64,000 bases of DNA from positions 9,486,001 through 9,550,000 of the forward strand of contig CAVNZM010000008.1 of NCBI GenBank assembly GCA_963693365.1, written 5' to 3'. Made by a program: the position numbers and the translations under genes. Source of the DNA: Amoebidium appalachense (Eukaryota; Ichthyosporea). Below the pieces are notes generated by a model that had not been told where the DNA came from, made no database searches, and worked only from the letters and a program-made list of their open reading frames with translations. Positions 1 through 29,369 of the stretch are shown piece by piece; the stretch's first letter is position 1; each line of letters begins with the position of its first letter.

Positions 1-680
1 CATGTGTGTCACAGGTGGTGTGTGCAGCCTGCATGAATAATGAAGAATGTATGCGCAATATATTTTAACCATAAAATGCAGCTGAGCTGGTCAAACTATT
101 TGGGAAGAATGTTTCTGTGCATGCAGGTGCATGCGACGATGCATGCCATGGCCAGGTACCACGAACTTTAAGGGCTCGAAACGACACTATCGATCTGACG
201 TTGCTTGATCGCTTGACAAAATACTAGTTATATCCATGGTAGCTGGGGGGAGCAAAGAAGAAGAAGAGGAATAAGAATAAGAATATAGGAACTGACCTAT
301 TATATTTATTCCGAGCATACATGAATTTACTGTGAAATACCGCTGCGGTCATTGCCAACTCAGTGCTACCCGTGTATCAGAACTTGCTGCTGAAGTTGGA
401 TCTATTTGCGAGCCCTGGCTGCCAGCCCATGTTCGTGTCACTGGGCATGATGTGAGCAGCCATGATATATGAGATGAAAATAGTCACTAAATACTGTTGC
501 AATTAGTAGAATTTGTAGTTTACATAAATTTATTGAAATTCATATCGTTATTTGCCAACTCCTGCTTCTCAAAAGCTCATTACATATGGGCATTCGGGAA
601 CGACCCACAAAAAGCCACAAAAAGAACCAAGACTCAAAGAGTTTTGAGAACACTAAATAAGGTAATCTTGCCGCGGTCTG

Positions 681-844
681 ATTGGATACATTGAATTCGG
701 GCATGGCAGCACCAATCAAATCAGCAGAAGGCAAACCAATCGAAACGCCTTTTGTGTTCCCGCCATGGCAGCTAACCAATCAAACCTGTCCCACCACTCA
801 AAGCTCGCGAAAGACCCAGCCGTGCCTACTTCCGCGTATAAAAA
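681..844 (+). promoter_or_regulatory. CCAAT/TATA promoter of the secreted-protein gene
   Basis: There are three CCAAT pentamers (712-716, 736-740, 776-780) and one inverted ATTGG (681-685), followed by TATAAAAA at 837-844. The ATG is at 953, which leaves room for a roughly 80-nt 5' leader. The layout is that of a classic RNA polymerase II promoter. Confidence 0.6.
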
Positions 845-952
845 GCGCACACACGCACTCACCTGTCTCAGTCGTACAAGCAGTACCACACTAAGAAATA
901 ACCCGTAAGTTGTAAATAAGTAAGTAGGTTATTTGCCTTTACACATAACAGA

Positions 953-2461
953 ATGTTGGTAGCGAGTGTTGTTCTCGGTCTTGCGGCCGCCACTTCAGCC
1001 TCCACAACACGCCGTTTCATCCTCAACGCATACCAACCAAACACAACATGCACCGGCGCTCTCTCTGCAAATGCCAAGCGGCTGGTGACTGATTACTATG
1101 AGGTTGTCGACGGCAACTCGTGCTACAACACATACAAGATGGGCACGTGCACGGAGACTTTCAAGGCAGACCCTAACATTAAAATGTGCAACCTTATCCT
1201 CGCCGGAGGTTCACGCAGCCACATTATTGAAAAGGATACAACGGGTGCTGAGCGTCTGCGTGTTTCCACTTTCAGCTCAGTCAACTGCACGGGTTTCCCT
1301 GCCCTCTCCGTCGTTTTCCCTCTCAACAATGCGTGCTATAATGCGGTAAGTAACTTGTTGAGTGTGGATATTATATGGTGTTCACTGTGTGCACATAGGT
1401 GAAACAAAGAAAATACCTTTTTCCAAACAAACTCAGTTGAAGCCGTTTGCAAAATGGTGGGGATTAGGGTATCAGAATTTCCAAGCAGGCACAAGCATAT
1501 GTTGCCAATCACTTCTCTAAATAACTACACAGCTCAAGTGCGTGCTTGACCATGCACGGCACGATCCTTTCCCATGTCACGCAAGTACCACATTTTTGCA
1601 TTTGCTGCCTTTGAATACTAAAAGCACCATGTGTATTCACAGACAAAGGGCAGCAACGCGATGGTTGCCCTGAAGGAGCTTGGGCCTGCCGGGGTTACAC
1701 CAGCCAAGGACGGCCTCCTCGTCAACACCATTGGTCAGGGTGCATGCCCGGCTACCGGTGCCGTCACATCAAAGGCACCCGTCGGTCTCTGCGTGGTGAG
1801 TTTATCTCAATGATGTGTGAAAAGAAATGTTCGTTTTCTTGTGATGTGTGTGAAGGTGAAAACCTGCTGTGTGTGTGGGCAACCAACGTAGGATGAAAAC
1901 AAGCAATGTCGTTTATTAATAGGTCACAGGACTTGTACTCACATGCTGCTTATGGCCAATCATTGACAGACGTAATTACTTCAAAACAAATCTGATGCTG
2001 ACCATCCAAACACCATCACTAACTCGTCTTTCTCCCTCCCTCAGCCATTTGTTGAGTCACAGCTCTCCATCCCCAACCTCTACCCCAACAACGCCGCCGC
2101 AGCCTCCGGCTCAGCGGCCAAGACATACGTCATTGAGAGCTTTGACGGTAGCGCCGGTGTGATTGTGCAACACTATGTTGACAAGGATTGCACCATTCCC
2201 TATTTCGACAACGCTGCGTCATCTGCCGACATCACCGCCCAGACTTTCGCATACTACTTCCCCTACAACACGTGCATGGAGTTTAAGACGACCTCTAATG
2301 GTCAGAGCTATACGTGGAATCAGAAGTTTGCCCATGAGGATGGTACGTGGACCGGCAGTGTCGGCGGCAGCAAGTCCTCTGGTGCCCACCGCAATATCGC
2401 ACCCACTACCGGCACCATGGTGACGGTACTGATTGCATTCGTTGCTTCCATGATGCTCTAG
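953..2461 (+). CDS. Secreted, probably GPI-anchored protein; three exons
   Basis: The exons are 953-1345, 1643-1795 and 2045-2461. Introns start gtaagt and gtgagt and end cacag and cctcag, and both junctions are in phase 0, giving about 320 residues. Residues 1-17 form a signal peptide (MLVASVVLGLAAATSAS). The body has scattered cysteines (TTCTG, NSCYN, MGTCTE, KMCN, NCTG, NACYN, GACPA, KDCTIP, NTCMEF), suggesting a disulphide-bonded extracellular domain. The last 18 residues are hydrophobic and follow a small-residue stretch (GGSKSSGAH), as in GPI-attachment signals. I recognise no family. Exon borders were chosen from splice motifs and the preserved reading frame. Confidence 0.75.
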
Positions 2462-3061
2462 AAGGATCTGGGCTATTTTTGGTCTCGTGTGCCTAAATAT
2501 GGGCACTATGTATGCACTGTGTTGTAACTGCCAGTTTCGACTTGCATATGTTTGTCTATGATTAATGCTTCGAAATATTTTTGACTTTTTTTTGGTGTTA
2601 GCCATGGCCACGTGACGCTCTGTATTGAGGCACACGTTGCATGATTTGGCGCGATTTGCAGCAGGAAAACCTACCTGTACTGTGTATTTACCGTTTGTAG
2701 ATAACCTAAAAATCCGCGTTTTTTGCGTAGGGTTAAAGGGATACTATAGGCGCCACATACACACACACCACCCACCCACACATGTGTGTTGCATGCAGTG
2801 AGCATGACATGAAGTCACGTGTATTGCTATTTATATCTACCAATCCGATTGATTCTCTAGGCCTGCGGTCCCCTCTAGAGCCAGGTGTGACGTCACCGTA
2901 TGCTCTATGGCACCTGTGGCCAGCCTGAATGTGATAAATAAACTACGAATAGAATGATGTCTTTAAATTGTACAAAAATTGGAACATGTCACCTGCTAAC
3001 CTCTCGTCATAACTCATCCACAAGATAATCCCTGCTTCTTCCCCCCCCTCCCCCCCCCCCC

Positions 3062-3092
<31 letters not shown>

Positions 3093-3630
3093 ACCACCCA
3101 CCCACTCACTCACCCACGTGCAAACGCCCACCCAAACTCCCACCCACTTCCTTCTCAAAATATCTTTAACATTAGTATTCAGTACTTATATCTCCCTCCC
3201 CTCTTCCATTCCCCCTTTTTTCAGGTGCACACAATATCTTCCTTCCCCCATCCCCCTCCTCTCTCCCCCTCCCCTCCCCTCCCCTCCCCCCCCCCCCCCC
3301 CCCCCCCTCCCCCACCACCACCACCAACACCACCCCCCTACCCCCGCCAAAACCACTCGTTACATACACACCCAGCCTGTGGAGCACACAACCCCCCCCG
3401 GTCTCCCCCCCCCTTTCCCCCCGCGCCAAAAAATCACTCATTACTTACACACACAAAACCCCACAAACACAAACTATACCCCCTCCCCCCCCCCCCCCCC
3501 CCTCCTCCCCCCCCCCTCTTCCCCCCTCCCCCCCCCCCCCCCCCCTCATCGGCCCCCTCGCCCCGCTCACCCCCGCCAAAAAACCACTCATTACATACAC
3601 ACCCGCCTGTGGAGCACACAAACAAAAACA

Positions 3631-3692
<62 letters not shown>

Positions 3693-3740
3693 ACCTCCAC
3701 ATCGGAGCTCCACGTGTTTCCCAACGCCTGTTACAGTACC

Positions 3741-3934
3741 CCATCTTCATTTGACAGCAACCTTCGGTCAGTGCGTGACTGTGCATGAATATGTGCAACG
3801 TCACAGCTGACATTGACGTGATCAACACAAGACTTGCCCATCTTCATTTGACAGCAACCTTCGGTCAGTGCGTGACTGTGCATGAACATGCGCAACGTCA
3901 CAGCTGACATTGACGTGATCAACACACGCACACG
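3741..3934. repeat. Tandem duplication, 97-bp unit, two copies
   Basis: The unit beginning ccatcttcatttgacagc starts at 3741 and again at 3838. Both copies contain the same stretch ending gacgtgatcaacaca and differ at only a few positions. Confidence 0.85.
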
Positions 3935-4448
3935 CATGGCCGTGCGCCTGAACTTGTAGGTCAAAGAAATTCACCTAATGGATCCACAGACTCGTGTATA
4001 CAGGCCACACACACTAGTAGTTGTGCTTACACAAATATACACACATCTACACACACACACACACACGCAACACATACACCCAAGCATAGCCACACACACA
4101 CTGGTGAGTGTGCTTACACAAACAGGCACACATCTACACACACACACACACACAATACGTAACACCCACACATAGCCACACACACAAGCGCATGCCCACA
4201 TGCCCACACACACACACCGCGCTCACACCAAAATAGAGAAAGAACGGGAAACATCAAAAGATGCATAGACGTTTATCCTATACACCACCATGCAACTACA
4301 CAGAGGCCCAAACCAGTGGGTAAACCCTACCAGAGCACACATGTTATATATACGAAGTTCCACATCCATGTTCCCTTTTTTTAATTTGTTTTCCAGGGAT
4401 CCATATTCTTCCGTAGATACTCAAACCACCATCAGAAAGCACCCTCGA

Positions 4449-4556
4449 CACACAGGAAAGAAAAGAAAGTTCTTCGCACAGCAAACATATCTATTTATCT
4501 ATTGTGACACACAGGAAAGAAAAGAAAGTTCTTCGCACAGCAAACATATCTATAGT
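4449..4556. repeat. Short tandem duplication, ~58-bp period
   Basis: A block starting cacaggaaagaaaagaaag and ending aacatatctat occurs twice, at about 4449 and 4508. Confidence 0.8.
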
Positions 4557-5076
4557 GCTCTTCTTTTCTGCTAACTCTAACTAATCTTTGGAATATGCAT
4601 TGGTATGACACTAGGTGTAGACCGGGTAGCCTAAATTCCTAAATTCCATCTGTTTACGTATAAACCGTCTTGCCGTCGGGCTGCACCGCCATCTTCACAA
4701 TCTAGTCTGCTTATTAACTTTTTTCCTAAAAAATTAAAATAGAAAACAGGATAAGACGACCCACTCGTTAAGTAGAAGCAATTTAAATCCGAGCTTCGCA
4801 TACATTACGGCAATCCCAGGTTTACCTAGCACAGAATGGCGTTGGCAACAGCGTCCCCTAATATTCCTTAAAGACAGAGCCTACGACATCCAAATGTTCC
4901 ATCGGAACTATCGCCTTATCCGGAACTAAACACTCTAGCTCTAACTTCACCTTCATGCATAGCTGGAGTTCTTTATATATTTTCTCGTAAAAATCTTTAT
5001 GTATTTTCTCTAAAAGCAATTTGTGTGTAAGTTACCTATTTGTGCAGATGCGGCCGACACTCATTACAGCCCCCCC

Positions 5077-5127
<51 letters not shown>

Positions 5128-5174
5128 AGACATGGAGAGTGTGTTTGTCTGTGTATGTGCACGTGTGTGCCACG

Positions 5175-5233
<59 letters not shown>

Positions 5234-5332
5234 GTGTGTGTGTGTGTGTGCGCGCGCGCCTGTGTGCGCATGGTTGTCCTCACATCTGTAAAAGCATGCA
5301 AAGAAAGGGTGAGAGAAGTGGGGAAAAGAGGT

Positions 5333-5380
<48 letters not shown>

Positions 5381-6011
5381 GGAGTGGGTTCCAAAAAATG
5401 AAACCATCGAATTTAACGGCGCTCAAATAAAGAGTTTGACGGTGGCGACATGGTGGCCAACGGCGCTAAATTAAATCATTCATCCGGCAAAAACACTTCA
5501 TGACTATAAACTTTAAAGGATCTCCATTGGTCGGGTTCCTCCCCTGCAGTTCAGAAGAACGAATCAGTTGAGCTCATTTAAAATGCATCGATATTTGCTA
5601 GTCCTGGAAATGCAATTGAGACCAAAAGAGCGGGATATGTGGCACAGGCGCACACCCCACCAACACAGACACACATGCGTGCCCCTCAAACACGCACACA
5701 CACAGAGAGAAGCACACAGATACACACACAAACATACACAAACACCTCGTCAAATCCTCATACACTACCCCCTCCCCCCCCCCCCCCCCAACCCACTCTT
5801 TCGCCACCTTGCAAACACACACATGAACATGTGCACATCAACTGAGCGGATGAGACACGCACTCACGTGCCGACACACCAAGTATGCAACCCTGCACATA
5901 CACAGCAGTCAAAACGAGCACAGAAAAAACTCTTCTTCAAGGCGTATTCATGAACATGGGGTCATAGACATGCACAGGCACACAGGCACACTGCAGGCAC
6001 ACAGGCACACA

Positions 6012-6170
<159 letters not shown>

Positions 6171-6297
6171 CCCCCGCCCTGCACACAGCGCTTCACACTA
6201 ACACATCATTTCCAATGAGCGCTTCAGACTAACACATCATTTCCAATGAAGTTGGTGTGTTGATGTTTTCAGGTGGAGATAGAGATAAGAGGGTTGC

Positions 6298-22675
<16,378 letters not shown>

Positions 22676-22962
22676 CAAGAAGTAGAATTACTCTGCTAAA
22701 TCGGAATTATTCTGCTTTTAGCAAAAATATTCTGCTTTTAGCAAAATTATTCTGCAAAAGCAGAATTTCTCTGCTGTAGCATAATTATTCCGCTTTTCGC
22801 AGAATCATTCCGCTTTAAGCAGAATTATTCTGCTTTTAGCAGAATTATTCCGCAAAAAGCAGAATTATTCTGCTTTCTCAGCACTGAGCCATTCTGCTTT
22901 TGGCAGAATAATTCTGCTTTTGGCAGATTGATTCTGCTTTTAGCAGATTAATTCTGCTTTAA
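22676..22962. repeat. Array of short interrupted palindromes (gcagaat-attctgc)
   Basis: About 14 occurrences of gcagaat(t/a)attctgc-type units, each nearly its own reverse complement, are joined by A/T-rich linkers such as tttta. Variants replace attctgc by attccgc or gcagaa by gcaaaa. There is no coding content. Confidence 0.9.
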
Positions 22963-22986
22963 TTAGCAGTGGTTGGGCCGTGCAAA

Positions 22987-23031
<45 letters not shown>

Positions 23032-23393
23032 CCAACCATGGCCACCCCACGGCTGCAGGCTGCCATGATTACTATGTACGTAGTTCCATTTACAATGAAT
23101 CAGACAATATGAGAGACAGTATGCCCACCATTCGAGTGCGAAGTTCCCAATTTTCAACGAAACTTTGTCAATGAAGCTTAGGCGCTGTGTCCTTGATCAC
23201 TCATGATCACTAACTGAATTTAGGCTACACACTACGGGGATCCCCCCCCCCCCCCCCCCAACACCCGCCCGTCCGCCCGCCCGTCCGCCCGCCCACCTCT
23301 CTGGTCTAGTACCCGGGGCCATCACGAGGGTCCATGGCACGCGCACACAAAACACACACACACACACACACTTTCACACGCACCCGTGTACAC

Positions 23394-24144
23394 GAGCATC
23401 GAATTTCGCACCACACCGACACAGCTTTAGGTGTACAAACCTGCGATGCATACCTGACAGTGTGCATTTTATGTATGAGGTCAAGCCTTTTTATACTCAC
23501 CATTTAGTAAATGGCAAACACCCGGTCCTGACATGTGCACACTGTCCGTGATCCATAATAGTGTTAAACACATACGCCCACACGACTGCGCAGATACTGG
23601 CAAGAGACTCAGTAAACTTAAAAAAGGGTAAGGGCTCACACACTGACACACACACATTCATGCACACTACACTATGATAGCCCCTTGCAATGCCATCAAA
23701 TAATTCGGGTGCATACACACACACAGACACACACACACACAGGCCACCACCGGCACACACGCTCACTACACAACGGTCTTATGTCGGACACGGTTACATA
23801 GTACATACATGTATGTTCATTCACGCCCAAGGCCCACAGTGAAAGCATTTACAGATATGCACGCACAAAGTTAACCGCAACGGTTGCTACAGTAGAGGGA
23901 GAGCTGGAGACAAGCCAAGGCGCAGGGGGAGCCTGTAACCCTAGTTTGGTCTTCAATTTTTTTTATATGTGTATTTTAAGGTATCCTTAATAAAGGTAAA
24001 TTTAAAAGGAAAAAAAGAAAATATGGCAACCCGCTAAGATTTCACATCTCACAAAGCATACAATAGTAACCACCTTAGAAAGGGGTGGGTGTAGGTGTGG
24101 AGAACTGGCCGCTGGGAATTCGAAGAAGGGCGGGGGAGGAGGAG

Positions 24145-24175
<31 letters not shown>

Positions 24176-24788
24176 GGGGGGGGGGGGGGGATGTGAGACA
24201 ACAAATGATCGGTTAGGAGCGAGAGGGGAAGGGGGGGATGTAGGTATGAGCCGGTGGAGGTGACAAAACGAACACGACAGCGGGGGGAAGGGGAGGGGGG
24301 CACTAGGTCGTTAAAAAAAGAGGAGGAATGGCAAACGTATGCATCAACATGGACTGAGTGTACACAAATGCTTTAACGGTCGTTATCAGGTAGTGTAACG
24401 ACGCAGCCTGTACGCCGAAACTTTAAGCAACCAGGCCTTAAAGTGCATGCTTAGATACAAATAATACTGGTCTTACCAGCAAATTCTACCAGTAACACCT
24501 TGCACTGTTTCCTAGAGAAGAGGCAATCACAACAAGACGAGAAAAAAGGGAATGAGACGAAATATATAGAATTAACAACGGGAAAAGGGTATGACAGGCA
24601 CACCTGGTGCCAAAAAGAAACAAAACCATTAATAACAAAAAGAAACAAAAAAAAAAAAAAGACAAAAAAACAGGCAAACAAAGGGGGAAAAAAAGGTTGG
24701 ACGTGTTTTGGTAACTTGTGGCACAGCTTGTTCTGCTTCACCTCGCGATTTCCGCATCCGAGTCCGTTTAAGCGGGCACCTTGTATCC
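23394..24788 (-). CDS. Possible unidentified spliced gene (exon candidates only)
   Basis: Several minus-strand pieces look like exons. 23616-23501 has acceptor tttttttaag-type and donor gtgagt and encodes FTESLASICAVVWAYVFN and onward. 23453-23394 follows in compatible phase with a Cys-rich peptide. 24511-24477 is a 35-nt piece between ctctag and gtaaga. A basic segment starts at 24788 after ctacag. I recognise no family and cannot show that these belong to one gene. Treat this as a lead. Confidence 0.25.
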
Positions 24789-25609
24789 CTGTAGTGGTGT
24801 TGAATTGGTATCAGCACAAATTCACATCCTCTTTCTCTCCGGTTACTACAATATAAAATCACTTTTTCAAACGAAATGGTTTCTCTCCATAGTGGGCACA
24901 TGGAAAAGTCTTTTTCAGTGAGTACAGATGTTTGCTAACGAAGTGATGGGATGCTGGGCAAAGAGAGCCCCTGGGCCGGGGGGGGGGGGGGGGGGGGGGA
25001 AGGAGGTGTTGGTCGGACAGGGGAAGAGGGTGAAAGGGGGAGGAGGAGAGGGAAGAGAAGGGTGTATGGTGAGAGAGGAAGGAGGAGGTGGTAGGTGGAT
25101 GGTGGAGCAAGTGAGGGGGAAAGGAAGCGGAGTGTTGGAGTATGTGACACTATAATATACATTAAACGTGTGTGAGCTTGTGTGTGTGTGAGCTTGTGTG
25201 TGTGTGTGTGTGTGTGTGTGTATGCGTGCCTGCATGTCCGCTTGCGCCCGTGTGTGAATGGATGTGTTTTTATAAAGAGGTTTTTGTAACAAGGCAACAG
25301 AGAAAGGTCAAGAAGCAAAAATGAACACCAAGCGACTTTCAAGAGAATAGTGCAACCATGTACCATACGACGTAAGCTTCATAATGTGTGTGCGTGTACT
25401 GTGTGTGTGTGCGCGCACACACACGTGGAGGGGGGTCCACCGCACAAACATAAAGAACACAGGTACAGCAAAAACACACATGGTCGAAGACAATGAGTTT
25501 GAACAGCGGGCAAAATCGAACACAAGAGCATGCAATTACATTTGGAAATGGCGTTGAGCGAGCGCTCGTGGATACCTCTGGGTGTGTGTGTGTCTGTCCC
25601 TTTTCTCTA
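24789..25609. other. Spacer between the weak exon candidates and the AGXT-type gene
   Basis: It contains a G run (24979-24999), a GT array (25170-25225) and purine-rich sequence. No supported gene is seen. Confidence 0.5.
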
Positions 25610-26062
25610 TCACGCGCACTCTCTCCCTCTCTGCGTGTCCGTGGCATGTGTGCACGAGTATATACATGTGCATGTGGTTACCTGCTGCTCAAGGGCATCC
25701 TTGAGGCATGCCAGGAAGTGCTGGACGGTCTCTGGCCGGCTGTTGAATCCCATCAGACCAATGCGCCACACTGCAGGAAAATAGGTTAGGGTTAGTCTTT
25801 TCACCTAACCCAGCCCCCCTCCCTCATTCCCCAAACACGCCCACACACAGAGGAGAGAGCAAGAGAGACACACTAACTCCTCCTCCCCACCAGTACACAC
25901 ATACACATAAACACACGCAGCACACACACCCACACACAGGCAGAGAGAGAGAGACTTACTACCACTACCCCCCTCACCCCCTCTCCCCACCACCACCACC
26001 GCAACCCCTCCCCCCTCCCGGAGCACACACGAGGACCAACACTCTAAAAACGTAAGAGAGAA

Positions 26063-26103
<41 letters not shown>

Positions 26104-26188
26104 TGAAATAAAGTCAACATGGGGATCTAAGCAAAAGCAAGCTGATGTTCCGCGTCCTCTCTCTCTGGCACATACATCATATATCATG

Positions 26189-26221
<33 letters not shown>

Positions 26222-26422
26222 TTGCCGGCCAGCTCTCCCAGGCCACCGCCCATCTCCAGGTTGTACTTAGTCAGCAGATAGGTCGTGACTGCCTTGCCAT
26301 CAACACCCTCGGGGATGCGCGCTGCAGACAGAGAGAAAGAGAAAGTCAGACGGGGGGAGGGGAGGGAGGGACGGGAGTGGGGAGAAAGACACAGAGGGGG
26401 AGGGAAAGGGAGGGAGGGAGGT

Positions 26423-26453
<31 letters not shown>

Positions 26454-27259
26454 AGAGAGAGCGGGTCAGAGAGAGGGGAGGGAGGGGGTGGAGAAGGAGG
26501 GATGGGGAGAGTGGGGGTAAAAGAAATGGGGGGAGAGAGAAGGGTAGGGGTGCGCCGGGGGAGGAGCGGTGTGTGTGTGTGTGTGCCTGTGTGCGTGTGG
26601 TAGGGGAGGGGAAGGAGGAGGGGGTGGGGAGGGGGGGAGGAGGGAGGGGAGGGGCGGGGGGGGGGGGGAGGTGGGGGGGTAGAGAGAGCGGGTCAGAGAG
26701 AGGGGGAGGGAGGGGGTGGAGAAGGAGGGATGGGGAGAGTGGGGGTAAAAGAAATGGGGGGAGAGAGAAGGGTAGGGGTGCGCCGGGGGAGGAGCGGTGT
26801 GTGTGTGTGTGTGCCTGTGTGCGTGTGGTAGGGGAGGGGAAGGAGGAGGGGGTGGGGAGGGGGGAGGAGGGAGGGAGGGGCGGGGGCGGGGGGGGGGGGG
26901 GGGGGGGTCACAACGGCACCTACTACGATGCACCAAGACTAGACCAAATCATATTTTCTTTCCTTCTTATTTTCTAGGAGCGGGAGGCAGGGCACGGGGA
27001 GAAGGGGAAGGGGGGATAAAGGAAGGTGGTGGTGGTTGGTGTGTGTGGGCATCCACACTGGATCTCATGGTGTTACGGCAAAGCGTAGCAGGGCAACCAA
27101 ATGTATAGAGAAGTAGATAGGGGGAACGAGCAGTGAGGAAAAGGTTAAGGGTATTGTGTGCATGTGTGTGTTGGACGAGGTACAGAGGTCCAGGAAAGAC
27201 AATGCCAGGCAGATATTCGAACACAAACACACAAGATGATGGTGGTGGCAGTTTTGTGT

Positions 27260-27290
<31 letters not shown>

Positions 27291-28909
27291 GTTTGAATGC
27301 GTTAAAAAGTACGAAGTACACAAGAACAAACGGATAACACGATGCAGAATGCAAGCCATACATAAAGAGTATGCATAATAAGCAGAGCCCATCCTCAGGG
27401 GGGGCCCACGTCATCCATAGTACCCGAGTTTCGACCTATTCCCCTCGTTAACGAAACCCAACTCAGATACTGTTTCACTTGAACATGAGTAGGTCACCCG
27501 TCTTGATCAGAGACGAGCAGGGTTGCTTATGCAGGCAAGGGCAGTGGGAAAGGCCGGGGGTTAAAGTTGCAGCAGTAAGCAGAAGCAAGAAAAATATAGA
27601 TAGGAACTCAGGAGACGGGGCTTCTAGGAAGCGGGGGGGGGGGGGGACCAGAAGTTTATAAGATACCAGTTACAACAATGGCCCACGGCCGGAAAAAACA
27701 ATGCAGTTATACGAAAATACACACCGTAGCAACGCCGGGGGGGAGAGGGGATGGGGAAAATACATAATTTACAGAGTACAAGGTACACATTCACGACAGG
27801 CAACCCAGTGCATTGTTTGCAGCGAAGCACACACGCAGAGTATTCATTACGAAGTATCAGTGTGTGCGGGGGGGGGGGGGGGGGGGGGGGGGGGGAGGGG
27901 GATAGTTACCGGTGGTCAGGGAGGGCAGGCGGTGCTCTGCCTGTACGTGCAGTTGGATGCCCATCTTCTCAAGGCCGGCCCACAGCAGCTCTGGGGGGGG
28001 GGAGAGGGGGGGGGGGGGGGGGAGGTGGGGTGTGAGGCGGAGGGAGTACTGATGGGTGTGCATGTGTGTGTTTTAAGCATGTGGAATTGGTGCGTGTGTG
28101 GGTGTATGCGCGCGCGCACATGCACATGTGCATTGTGCATTTAATATAGTTAGGGTGATGTGTATGTGTGTGGGTTTGTAGGTGTGCGCGTGCGTGTTGG
28201 TACACAAGTGGTGGTGGTTCTTCTGCTGTGTGAGGGCGTGGTGTGCGTGTGGTGGCTTTATATGTCTGTTGTTGGTCCATATGTTTATGGTGTTGGTGCT
28301 CCCATGTAATACTACGGTGCTGCTGAAAAACAAACACAACCCAAGGAAACAAGACCAGAAACACACACACGCACAAAGAAACAAAGGCAAGGCCAGAAAA
28401 AAACATACACGCACACGCACACGCACATACACACGCACACACACACACACACACGTACCAGCGTTCTTCCTATGGCGGTCCCACGCCACAGGGAGTGTCT
28501 CCTCAGCAACAATACGAAGACTCTCCCTCAGAGCATAGATCATGCTGATGGGGGCGGTGTGGTGGTACGTGCGCGGGGCACCCCCGGGGGAGAACAGGTA
28601 CTTGGCAATGGCGTTCATGTCGAGATACCAGTTGGGCACCTGTGTGTGTGTGTGTGTGTGTGTGGGGGGGGGTATCATACGTGGGAAGGGGAAGGGATGG
28701 GGGCGGCTTGTTGGGGAGTGATCGAGGGGAGGGGAGGGGAGGGGAGGGGAGGGGGAGGGGAGGGAGGGGAGAGGTTAGGGTCTTAGAGTGTGCCACACAG
28801 AGAGAGTACAAAGACACAACAACGGACACCGTGCAGAGTGTGTAGTGGTTACCCAAGGTTCGGGAATGGAGCCTGACCGTCGGGATGAGGGACACCCCCA
28901 AAACGGAGG

Positions 28910-28953
<44 letters not shown>

Positions 28954-29328
28954 CTCAATGCATGTAGGGGTTGACAACCATCCAATCAAAGACATCGAAA
29001 AAAAAAAATATAAAACACAGACTGTCTATTCATGACTTAGATGCAAGGGGGGTGGAAGCCCGGAGGAGGGGGGGGGGGGGGGGGGTTAAGAATGCGTTTG
29101 GGGGGAAGGGGGGGGGGGGGGGGGGGGGGGGGGAAGGGGGGAACAGAGGTCATGACGTTTAAAAAACACAAAAAGACAGAAGCATAACCTACGTCCAAAT
29201 CACGAATTCGACGAAAAAAGGGGAGGAAGGGGTGGAGGGGAAGGGATTGAGGGGTGGTGTGTGTGTGTGTGTGTGTGTGTGTTGGGTGGGTGGGTGGAGG
29301 AGGAGGAGAATGAGGGGGGAGGGGGGAG

Positions 29329-29369
<41 letters not shown>

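Noticed and set aside
5021-5430. Long open frames of Cys/Val, His/Thr, Pro or Gly repeats on both strands, here and across 3-43 kb
   Set aside because: They are translations of GT/CA and G/C tracts, present in several frames at once, without start context or domains.
22676-22962. CRISPR-like array
   Set aside because: The units are adjacent palindromes with short variable linkers, not direct repeats with unique spacers, and there are no cas genes.
24859-25110. GEKPF-like peptide suggestive of a C2H2 zinc-finger linker on the minus strand (near 24890)
   Set aside because: The Cys/His spacing of a C2H2 finger is absent and there is only one occurrence; it reads as coincidence.
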